A stretch of DNA of 24,456 nt from an uncultured Ilumatobacter sp. Lineage in GTDB: Bacteria; Actinomycetota; Acidimicrobiia; Acidimicrobiales; Ilumatobacteraceae. Below, in pieces: positions 1 to 6,957 of this stretch. The notes beneath the pieces were generated by a model. The model had not been told where the DNA came from and did no database searches. It saw nothing but the letters and a program-made list of their open reading frames with translations. The position numbers and the translations under genes are program-made. Numbering within the stretch: position 1 is the stretch's first letter; every line of letters begins with the position of its first letter. The stretch is taken from contig CALCXK010000043.1 in NCBI GenBank assembly GCA_937905835.1, positions 1 through 24,456 on the forward strand. Reading direction: 5' to 3'.

Positions 1-1339
1 TCGTCGCGGGCTGCTTCACTGGCGTCTTCTTGATGGGCGCCTTCTTGGCAGCAATCTTCTTGGCAGCAACCTTCTTGGCAGCAACCTTTTTGACCGGGGC
101 CTTCTCGACAGAGACCTTCCTGACTGCAGCCTTCTTGGTCGGAGCAGTCTTGGTCGGAGCAGTCTTGGTCGGAGCAGTCTTGGCGGCGACCTGCTTCGCT
201 GCTGTCGTCTTGGCGGGAGCCTTCGTTGTCTTTTTCGCCACGGCCTTTGCAGGCACCGCCTTCTTGACGGCCGCCTTCTTGACGGCCGCCTTCTTGACGG
301 CCGCCTTCTTGACGGCCGAAGCGTGCCGCTCGACCATGACGCCACCAGTCGTCTCATCGTTCTCGTCCGCCGCTGCTGCTTCAGCTGCAATCGACCGCTC
401 GGCCATGGCGGGGACGGCGCAGTCGATACTGCGGCGGGCGCCATTAAAGCTGACGACGACGAGGGTGACCGACGAGTCGATCTTCATCATCGATTTTGCA
501 CTGCGCGGTGTCGGCACAGCCATCATTCGGAGCGGGACATAGCCCCGCACACCGGTGCCAGTAATCGTGATGTAGGCGCCGTGCGACGAGTACGCGTCGA
601 CGGTGCCGTTGATGCTCGTTCCGACCGGGTGATGTTCGACGAACTCGAGGAAGGGCAACAATTCGTTCACCGGATCGCCGCCTCGGGGTGCTGCGTTGAC
701 AGCCGCCTTCGGCTCGCTCTGTCGTGCGGCAGCCTTCTTGTGTGACGGCGGCGGCGCCTTCGGCACCGGCATCGGCTCATTTGCCTCAACGCTGCCCACG
801 CGTGCATGGTTCTCGTCTTGCTTCGTACGGCCGCGGCCGCCACGTGACCGACCACCGCCGCTACTACTACTGCTGCCTGACCCGCGAGTGGCCTTGCGGC
901 TGACGGGACCACGAACTGGCGTGCGCGCCACCCAGACCCAGCCGACGTGCGGCACGGGCTTACCGCCGATCAGGCGGCCTTCGTCGAAGAGCCATTCGTA
1001 TTGGCCGTGGAACTCCTGGAAGGAATCATTCGACAACACCGTGGAGTTCGCCTTGTTGGCGATGCCCAGAACAAATGCGTCACCGCGACCGACAGCGCCG
1101 GCTGGCGGTGCAACAAGCTCGTTGTTTGCGATGCCTGCTTCGAACTCCTTGGTCTCCTTCTTGTCGATCCGATGCCCGAACGTCGCATCGACCACGACCG
1201 TAATCTCGGTGTCGGGGTTATCTTCCATGAAGCTCATGACAGCTTCGTTGAGCTGCTGGAGGCTGGGAAGTGACCGGCCTTCGGTCGCGAGGTTGGACCC
1301 GTCGACCACCACGTGTGCTGGGCCGTTTTTGACGTTCAT
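1..1339 (-). CDS. PIN/NYN-type ribonuclease domain + S1-like domain + histone H1-like Lys/Ala tail (3' end cut by window)
   Basis: Reading the complement from ATG at 1339-1337 gives 446 residues with no stop before the window edge, so the C-terminus is missing. Residues about 8-140 resemble the Zc3h12a-like NYN/PIN ribonuclease family: VVDGSN (D13, N16), VVVDATF (D51), GRGDAF (D87) and LSNDSF (N104, D105) supply the acidic metal-site residues expected of such nucleases. Residues 150-225 are a low-complexity Gly/Ser/Arg and Pro/Lys linker. Residues about 238-309 (GTSINGTVDAY, GVRGYVPLRM) look like an S1-type RNA-binding barrel. From about 340 on the chain is almost only Lys, Ala, Val, Pro and Thr in short repeats (AAVKK, TAPTK, VAAKK), like the tails of histone H1 or mycobacterial HupB. 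I infer an RNA-processing enzyme held on nucleic acid by a basic tail. The nuclease call is fairly firm; target and role are unknown. It diverges from the HAD gene. Confidence 0.75.
   Translation of the reverse strand, partial: MNVKNGPAHVVVDGSNLATEGRSLPSLQQLNEAVMSFMEDNPDTEITVVVDATFGHRIDKKETKEFEAGIANNELVAPPAGAVGRGDAFVLGIANKANSTVLSNDSFQEFHGQYEWLFDEGRLIGGKPVPHVGWVWVARTPVRGPVSRKATRGSGSSSSSGGGRSRGGRGRTKQDENHARVGSVEANEPMPVPKAPPPSHKKAAARQSEPKAAVNAAPRGGDPVNELLPFLEFVEHHPVGTSINGTVDAYSSHGAYITITGTGVRGYVPLRMMAVPTPRSAKSMMKIDSSVTLVVVSFNGARRSIDCAVPAMAERSIAAEAAAADENDETTGGVMVERHASAVKKAAVKKAAVKKAAVKKAVPAKAVAKKTTKAPAKTTAAKQVAAKTAPTKTAPTKTAPTKKAAVRKVSVEKAPVKKVAAKKVAAKKIAAKKAPIKKTPVKQPAT
41..85. repeat. 15-bp tandem repeat, about 3 imperfect copies, in the Lys/Ala tail
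   Basis: Units of the form cttcttggcagcaay run in tandem at 41-55, 56-70 and 71-85. On the coding (minus) strand they encode VAAKK-type pentapeptides. The last copy has diverged at its 3' end. Confidence 0.7.
133..177. repeat. 15-bp tandem repeat, 3 exact copies, in the Lys/Ala tail
   Basis: The unit tcttggtcggagcag is repeated exactly at 133-147, 148-162 and 163-177. On the minus strand it encodes TAPTK-type pentapeptides. Exact nucleotide identity, not only protein similarity, suggests recent expansion. Confidence 0.85.
259..318. repeat. 15-bp tandem repeat, 4 exact copies, in the Lys/Ala tail
   Basis: The unit ccttcttgacggccg is repeated exactly four times (259-273, 274-288, 289-303, 304-318). 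On the minus strand it encodes AAVKK-type pentapeptides at the beginning of the basic tail. Confidence 0.9.
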
Positions 1340-1497
1340 TATCAGTTGTCTCGTTCCTGTTGACGGGGCTCGACCAGTCGGGCCTCCGTGTCGCCGATTG
1401 CGGCGAGCTGCACGCTGTGTCGATCATCGCTGCGGGTACCGGCCGGGTTCGCACCAGGTGACCCGAAGTCGAATCGAGACTTCGTACTCTCCCATCG

Positions 1498-1503
1498 TAG
1501 GCT
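1498..1503 (+). promoter_or_regulatory. Candidate -10 hexamer (TAGGCT) for the HAD gene, leaderless layout
   Basis: TAGGCT lies 8 nt upstream of the ATG at 1512, the distance at which transcription would begin at or next to the start codon. A weak -35-like TCGAGA lies 18 nt upstream (1474-1479), inside an inverted repeat at 1464-1484. No Shine-Dalgarno sequence is visible. Confidence 0.4.
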
Positions 1504-1511
1504 CTCGGACC

Positions 1512-2159
1512 ATGCCGTCCCCAACCATTGTGCGCGCAGTCTTCTGGGACTTCGGTGGGGTCGTGCTCTCCAGTCCCTTTGATGCCTTCAATACATACGA
1601 GAAAAATCATTTGGTGCCGGCCGACTTCATCCGTTCGGTTAACACTCACAACCCCGACTCAAATGCATGGGCCCTGCTCGAACGCAACGACATCGGACCC
1701 GACGAGTTCGACACGCTCTTCGCCACCGAATCCGAAGCACTCGGCCATCGGATTCCCGGCGCCGACATCCTGGCGCTCCTCTCCGGGTCGGTCCGCCCCG
1801 AGATGGTCATCGCGCTTGACGCCGTGATCGCAGCCGGCTACGTCACGGCATGCCTCACGAACAATGTGGTCTCAGACCACACTGCAACACAGCGCCGCCC
1901 TGACGTGGCAGACGTCATGACGAAATTCGACCATGTGGTCGAGTCGAGCAAGATCGGCGTCCGTAAGCCCGAACCCCGCTTCTACGAGATCGCATGCGAA
2001 CTCGCCGGTGTCGCGCCGACCGAATGCGTCTTCCTCGACGATCTCGGGATCAACTTGAAGCCGGCACGCGCCATGGGCATGCAGACCATCAAGGTCGGCA
2101 CGCCCCGAGCGGCGCTCGACGAACTCGCGTTGATCCTCGGAATTTCACTCTCGGACTGA
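1512..2159 (+). CDS. HAD-superfamily hydrolase (soluble epoxide hydrolase N-domain / YihX-like)
   Basis: The 215-residue protein has the four HAD motifs in order: FWDFGGVV with nucleophile D13, LTNN (T116/N117), the motif III lysine in GVRKPEP (K152) and the acidic pair FLDDLG (D176/D177). The family hydrolyses phosphate esters or, less often, haloacids, through an aspartyl intermediate. The second Asp of the usual DxD motif is Gly here (DFG), as in some of its relatives, so phosphatase activity may be weak or altered. The segment between motifs I and II would form the alpha-helical cap. ATG 1512 is chosen because it begins just before motif I; the frame is open further upstream but that stretch does not read like protein. 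It diverges from the nuclease gene and ends 5 bp from the convergent kgd stop. Substrate unknown. Confidence 0.85.
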   Translation: MPSPTIVRAVFWDFGGVVLSSPFDAFNTYEKNHLVPADFIRSVNTHNPDSNAWALLERNDIGPDEFDTLFATESEALGHRIPGADILALLSGSVRPEMVIALDAVIAAGYVTACLTNNVVSDHTATQRRPDVADVMTKFDHVVESSKIGVRKPEPRFYEIACELAGVAPTECVFLDDLGINLKPARAMGMQTIKVGTPRAALDELALILGISLSD

Positions 2160-2164
2160 CGGAA

Positions 2165-5100
2165 TCAGTCGTCGCTCGGCGAGAACAACTCATTCATGAG
2201 CTGGGCAAGCTCTTGGTCATGGATGGCATTGCTCCCTGTAGCTGGACTGCCCGACGGGGCACGAGCCACATGGCGGAGGTCGTAACCCTCCTCCTTGATG
2301 CGCCACACGTTGTGCTCGATGAAGTTCCAGGCACCCATGTTCTGGGGCTCTTCCTGGAGCCAACGAAGTTCCTGAGCATTCGGGTACTTCTTGAGCACAT
2401 CGCGCATCTGATCGGTTGGTAGCGGGTAGAGCTGCTCGATGCGAACAATGGCAACAGGAGCATTGCGCTCGTCGCGCTCTGCTATTGCATCCCACGCAAC
2501 CTTGCCCGAACAGAACACGATGCGCGTGACGGCGGCAGCGTCGAGCACACCCGGATCGTCGAGCACCTCGTTGAAGGATCCAGTTGTCAACTCGTCGACA
2601 GACGAGCGGGTCTGCTTCATGCGCAGCCCAGACTTCGGCGAGAACACGATCAGTGGCGTGTGGCGTTCCGAGTGCACCTGGCGGCGCAGCAGATGGAAGA
2701 AATTGGCGGCAGTGGTCGTATTGACGACCTGCATGTTGTCTTCGGCAGCCAATGTGAGGAACCGCTCGATGCGTGCCGAGCTGTGCTCCGGGCCCTGGCC
2801 TTCGTAGCCGTGGGGCAGCAGCAGGACGACACCGTTCTGTTGCTTCCATTTGTCTTCGGCGGCGACGATGTACTGATCGATGATGATTTGGGCGCCGTTG
2901 ACGAAGTCACCGAACTGGGCTTCCCACAGCACGAGGGCGTCGCTGTTGGCATGCGAGTACCCGTACTCGTACCCCATCGCAGCGTATTCGGAGAGCAACG
3001 AGTCGAACACCCAGAAATTCGCAGCAGCGTCGTCGAGGTTGTCGAGTGGAATCCATGCTTGTCCGGTGTTGTGATCGATCAACGCAGCATGGCGATGGCT
3101 GAACGTGCCGCGACGCGAGTCCTGACCGGCGAGCCGCACCGGGTGGCCTTCTTGAACGAGCGAGCCGTACGCCATTGCCTCGGCAAGCGCCCAGTCGACT
3201 ATGCCGTCGGCGTACATCTTGGCTCGCGTGTCGAACTGCCTGCCGAGCTTGGGGTGGACCGTGAACCCTTCGGGGTAGTCGGTGAGCTTGTTGAAGATGC
3301 TGTCGAGCTTTGCCCGGTCGACCCCGGTCGGAATGTGAGCCAGGACACCGAGAGCCTTCGGCGGGCGAGCTGCGGTCACGTCACCCGGATTCTGCGCGCG
3401 CGTCGCGTCGAGTGCTGCCTGCAACTTGTCTTGGAAATCGCTGAGCGCCTGCTCAGCCTCGTCGATCGTGATGTCACCGCGGCGGACCAGCGTCTCGACG
3501 TAGAGCTTGCGGACTGTGCGACGTTCGGCGATCGCCTTGTACATGAGCGGCTGTGTGTATGACGGATCGTCGCCCTCGTTGTGTCCGTGGCGCCGGTAGC
3601 AGACCATGTCGATGACGACGTCTTTGTGGAACTGCTGGCGGTATTCCCAGGCAAGCCGTGCGACCTTGACGCAGGCTTCGGGGTCATCCCCGTTGACGTG
3701 GAAGATCGGAGCCTGAACAGTCTTGGCGACGTCGGAGCAATACAGCGACGAACGCGAGAACTCAGGCGACGTGGTGAAACCGATCTGGTTGTTGATGATC
3801 AGGTGGATCGTGCCACCGATGCGGTATCCACCGATATCGCTCATTGCCAGGCATTCGGCCACGATGCCCTGGCCGGCGAACGCTGCATCGCCGTGGATCA
3901 GAAGCGAAAGCACCGGGAACGAACCGGGTGGATCGATCTGGTCCTGCTTCGCACGGACCATGCCCATGACGATCGGGTTGACAGTTTCGAGGTGGCTCGG
4001 GTTTGCGGATAGCTCGATCTTTAGGTCGGCACCGGATGGGCTGACGTACTTACCCTTTGTCCCGAGGTGGTATTTCACGTCTCCCGACCCCTGTACGGAC
4101 GACGGGTCGAGGTGTCCCTCGAACTCGGAAAAAATCGCCTCGTAGTCCTTGCCCATGATGTTGGACAACACGTTCAGCCGACCGCGGTGCGCCATGCCCA
4201 AAATCGCCGAGTCGAGGCCGTCGTCGGCTGCATGACTGAGGATCTCATCGAGGATCGGGATCGCCGATTCAGCGCCTTCGATACCGAAGCGCTTGGTACC
4301 GACGTACTTGGTGGCGAGGAACTTTTCGAACGACTCGGCTGCGTTGAGCCGTTCGAGAATGCGGTACTTCTCTTCCTTCGTCGGCTCGGGGTACCCCTTG
4401 CCCTGGTTGCCGACCTCGACATGTTCTTGGACCCAGTGCTGCTCGTCGGTGCTCTGGATGTGCATGTATTCGACGCCGATCGTCCGGCAATATGCGTCGC
4501 GCAGCAAGCCGAGGAGATCGCCGAGGCGCATCTTGTCGACGCCACCGACGCCGTCGGTGAGGAACTCTCGGTCGAGGTCCCAGATGGTCAGGCCGTACGT
4601 GGCCGGATCGAGCTCGCGCGGCATATGTGGTTCTTTCCACCGAAGCGGATCGAGGTCGGCGATCCGGTGGCCACGAACGCGGTGGACTCGGATGAGCTTG
4701 GCGACAGCCATCTGCTTGGCCAGCATCGTGTCTTCCCGGTTCATCGGGCTGACATCGGGACGCCACTTGACCGCCTCGTACGGCACGCCGAGCGACGCGA
4801 AGATTTCGGCGTAGAAGTCGTACTCTCCAAGGAGTAGTTCGTGGACACGCTTCAGGAAGAGACCAGACTCGGCTCCCTGGATGATGCGGTGGTCGTAGGT
4901 GCTCGTGACCGTGACGACCTTGCTGACGCCGAGCGAGCTGAGGTTGCGCCGATCGGCACCTTCGAATTCGGCCGGGTAGTCGATGCTGCCCACGCCGACG
5001 ATAAGGCCCTGGCCTGGCATCAAGCGGGGCACCGACTGCACCGTGCCGATGCCGCCGGGGTTGGTGAGGCTGACGTTGGCACCCTGGAAGTCGTCGACGG

Positions 5101-5890
5101 TGAGCTTGTTGGATTTGACCTTGCGGATGACCTCCTCGTAGGCAGCGAGAAAGCCGTTGAAGTCGTTGGTGTCGCAGTCGCGAAGGACGGGAACGAGCAG
5201 CGTCCGGCTGCCGTCTTTCTTCTGGACATCGACCGCCAGGCTCATGTGCACGTGGTCGTGCACTATGAGACGGGGATTACCATCGTCGCCGACCGCGTAC
5301 GAGTTCTTCATTGCCGGAACGGCGTCAGCGATCGCCCGAACGATGGCCCAGCCGATCAAGTGGGTGAAGCTAATCTTCGTCTGCCCCGATCGAGAACGGA
5401 AGCCGTTGATCACCTTGCGGTTGACTTCGAGCAGCTTGGCAGGCACGTTGCGGAAGCTGGTGGCCGTCGGCACGGTGAGGCTGGCCTCCATGTTGCGAGC
5501 GATTGCAGCGGCGGCGCCACGAATCGGCTGGCCCGGCTCGTCGTTTGGCTGCTTCCCGACCGGCGGGGGCGCTGGAGCGGCTTCGGCGGCCAGCGGCGGC
5601 GCAGGAAGCTGTTCGGCTGGCGACGCCGCGCCATACACCTCTGCATTTGCCCTGACATGGGGTGATGCAGCCGCTGCGGCGGCAACACTCGGAGCTTGGG
5701 AGTGGTAGTCAGCAAAGAATTCTTGCCAACTCTCACTCACTGATCCGGGATCGGCGACGAAACGCTCGTACATCTCCTCGACAAGCCAGGAGTTGGCCCC
5801 AAATCCGGAACCACTTACTTGATCGGCTGGTGCTGACACAGTGGGCAGCGTAACCGCGACCCGCTCACCGCTTTGATTCGAAAAGACCAC
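2165..5890 (-). CDS. kgd: Multifunctional 2-oxoglutarate decarboxylase/dehydrogenase (E2-E1 fusion)
   Basis: This 1241-residue protein matches the actinobacterial Kgd/OdhA architecture (about 1230 residues in mycobacteria). A short E1-type N-terminal helix region (NSWLVEEMYERF, about 34-45) is followed by a Pro/Ala-rich linker, then an acyltransferase (E2-like) domain about 122-360 with the catalytic DHRIIQG (H334). The thiamine-diphosphate E1 domain follows, with HGDAAFAGQG (667-668) to NNQIGF (700-701), then a transketolase-like C-terminal part. No lipoyl domain is present, as in relatives. It converts 2-oxoglutarate to succinic semialdehyde, 2-hydroxy-3-oxoadipate, or succinyl-CoA with an added E3. 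In mycobacteria an FHA protein, GarA, inhibits it; no such gene is in this window. The start is GTG at 5890, placing the conserved N-terminal helix near residue 34; no good ribosome site is seen. The aldo/keto reductase gene ends 40 nt upstream on the same strand, so the two may be co-transcribed. Confidence 0.97.
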   Translation of the reverse strand: MVFSNQSGERVAVTLPTVSAPADQVSGSGFGANSWLVEEMYERFVADPGSVSESWQEFFADYHSQAPSVAAAAAASPHVRANAEVYGAASPAEQLPAPPLAAEAAPAPPPVGKQPNDEPGQPIRGAAAAIARNMEASLTVPTATSFRNVPAKLLEVNRKVINGFRSRSGQTKISFTHLIGWAIVRAIADAVPAMKNSYAVGDDGNPRLIVHDHVHMSLAVDVQKKDGSRTLLVPVLRDCDTNDFNGFLAAYEEVIRKVKSNKLTVDDFQGANVSLTNPGGIGTVQSVPRLMPGQGLIVGVGSIDYPAEFEGADRRNLSSLGVSKVVTVTSTYDHRIIQGAESGLFLKRVHELLLGEYDFYAEIFASLGVPYEAVKWRPDVSPMNREDTMLAKQMAVAKLIRVHRVRGHRIADLDPLRWKEPHMPRELDPATYGLTIWDLDREFLTDGVGGVDKMRLGDLLGLLRDAYCRTIGVEYMHIQSTDEQHWVQEHVEVGNQGKGYPEPTKEEKYRILERLNAAESFEKFLATKYVGTKRFGIEGAESAIPILDEILSHAADDGLDSAILGMAHRGRLNVLSNIMGKDYEAIFSEFEGHLDPSSVQGSGDVKYHLGTKGKYVSPSGADLKIELSANPSHLETVNPIVMGMVRAKQDQIDPPGSFPVLSLLIHGDAAFAGQGIVAECLAMSDIGGYRIGGTIHLIINNQIGFTTSPEFSRSSLYCSDVAKTVQAPIFHVNGDDPEACVKVARLAWEYRQQFHKDVVIDMVCYRRHGHNEGDDPSYTQPLMYKAIAERRTVRKLYVETLVRRGDITIDEAEQALSDFQDKLQAALDATRAQNPGDVTAARPPKALGVLAHIPTGVDRAKLDSIFNKLTDYPEGFTVHPKLGRQFDTRAKMYADGIVDWALAEAMAYGSLVQEGHPVRLAGQDSRRGTFSHRHAALIDHNTGQAWIPLDNLDDAAANFWVFDSLLSEYAAMGYEYGYSHANSDALVLWEAQFGDFVNGAQIIIDQYIVAAEDKWKQQNGVVLLLPHGYEGQGPEHSSARIERFLTLAAEDNMQVVNTTTAANFFHLLRRQVHSERHTPLIVFSPKSGLRMKQTRSSVDELTTGSFNEVLDDPGVLDAAAVTRIVFCSGKVAWDAIAERDERNAPVAIVRIEQLYPLPTDQMRDVLKKYPNAQELRWLQEEPQNMGAWNFIEHNVWRIKEEGYDLRHVARAPSGSPATGSNAIHDQELAQLMNELFSPSDD

Positions 5891-5930
5891 TCAACCGAAC
5901 ATCTTCAGAACATCGCGTGTAGCCGGTTCG

Positions 5931-6830
5931 TTAGATCCGATCGAGTTCTTCGGCATCGAACAACGGCGTGATGCCTTCGGCTTCGATGTCGGCCCGCATC
6001 TCGTCGGATGTCGGAGCAGTGAGATTGCCGGATGCAGCCTCGACGATCACGGGCAGTTTGCGCGCGTCGCTCGTGGTGTTCAAGAAGAATTGCTCGTTCG
6101 AAAGCACGTAGCGGACCGCACGATCGATGGGTTCCGGATCCGTGAGCGGGTCGTACCAGCTGAACTTGCCGGGACCACTGACGGCACCGTCGGCCCACCG
6201 ACCACGGGCAATCGCCTTGATGGTCTGCACTGCGATGCCACGTTCGGAACAGAGCGCAAGTAGCGCCTCGACGTCGACCCGATAGGCCGGGTTATCAAGC
6301 AGGATGAAGTTGATCGGCAACAGCACCGATGCGAAGTCAAACGCCTGGAGACTGCGCAGATGCATGCCGGCAATCCGCAGACCGTGGCCGGTGACGCCGA
6401 CATGCGAGATCAGGCCTTCGTCGCGAGCCGCAGCGAGTGCCTCGACCGCTCCTCCTGGCGCATGGGCTCGCTCCCACTCGTCATCTTCGACGAGGTTGTG
6501 GATCTGCACCATGTCAATGTGGTCGACGCCCATTCGCTCGAGCGACTTTTCAAGCTCTTCGCGTGCTCCGGCGCCTGACCGTCGACCGGTCTTGGTCGCG
6601 AGGAACACGTCGGCCCGGTGATTGGCAAGCCACGGCTTGAGCCGGTCCTCCGATTCTCCGTACGACGCGGCTGTGTCGATGTGATTGATGCCCCATGCAG
6701 CAACCGACGCCAACGTCGCATCAGCGCGCTCCTGGCTCATGCCTCCCAGCGCCGCTGCACCAAAGATCACTCGAGTTGATCGGTGACCGGTGCTGCCGAA
6801 GGGTGCGGTGGGGAGCGTTGTCTCGAACAT
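5931..6830 (-). CDS. Aldo/keto reductase family oxidoreductase
   Basis: The 299-residue protein folds as an NAD(P)H-dependent aldo/keto reductase. The catalytic tetrad is visible as D52 and Y57 (HIDTAASYGESE), K80 (FLATKTGRR) and H111 (DMVQIHNL). FGAAALGGMS near the N-terminus is the usual first beta-strand region. Such enzymes reduce aldehydes or ketones, and the substrate cannot be read from sequence. ATG 6830 is chosen because the family's first strand follows at residue 20 and a good promoter pair lies just upstream. An in-frame start 19 codons earlier exists but would lie over that promoter. It sits 40 nt upstream of kgd on the same strand, which could link it to aldehydes such as succinic semialdehyde; this is speculation. 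Confidence 0.88.
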   Translation of the reverse strand: MFETTLPTAPFGSTGHRSTRVIFGAAALGGMSQERADATLASVAAWGINHIDTAASYGESEDRLKPWLANHRADVFLATKTGRRSGAGAREELEKSLERMGVDHIDMVQIHNLVEDDEWERAHAPGGAVEALAAARDEGLISHVGVTGHGLRIAGMHLRSLQAFDFASVLLPINFILLDNPAYRVDVEALLALCSERGIAVQTIKAIARGRWADGAVSGPGKFSWYDPLTDPEPIDRAVRYVLSNEQFFLNTTSDARKLPVIVEAASGNLTAPTSDEMRADIEAEGITPLFDAEELDRI

Positions 6831-6836
6831 ATTCCG

Positions 6837-6865
6837 AACGTAGCCGCCCGCCCAGAACTTGTCAG
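6837..6865 (-). promoter_or_regulatory. Promoter for aldo/keto reductase (-35 CTGACA, 17 nt, -10 TACGTT)
   Basis: On the minus strand CTGACA (6865-6860) is followed by exactly 17 nt and TACGTT (6842-6837), then 6 nt before ATG 6830. Both boxes are close to the housekeeping sigma consensus. The short distance to the ATG implies a leaderless or nearly leaderless mRNA. This is the best-formed promoter in the window. Confidence 0.6.
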
Positions 6866-6943
6866 ACTGCGACGACATCAGCATCACCTACTGCGTTCAA
6901 CAATCGAGTCACTCGCGTGCGACAACTGGAAGCAGGCAATCGG

Positions 6944-6949
6944 TAACCT
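6944..6949 (+). promoter_or_regulatory. Candidate -10 hexamer (TAACCT) for ettA, leaderless layout
   Basis: TAACCT ends 8 nt before the ATG at 6958. A weak -35-like GCGACA lies at 6919-6924, 19 nt upstream. No Shine-Dalgarno sequence is seen before this ATG. Confidence 0.4.
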
Positions 6950-6957
6950 GCCTCGCC

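Noticed and set aside
259..318. A possible CRISPR-like array
   Set aside because: The 15-bp units are contiguous with no spacers and lie in frame within a coding region.
696..1511. An in-frame N-terminal extension of the HAD gene
   Set aside because: It overlaps the nuclease gene on the other strand and has no family similarity. HAD motif I begins directly after ATG 1512.
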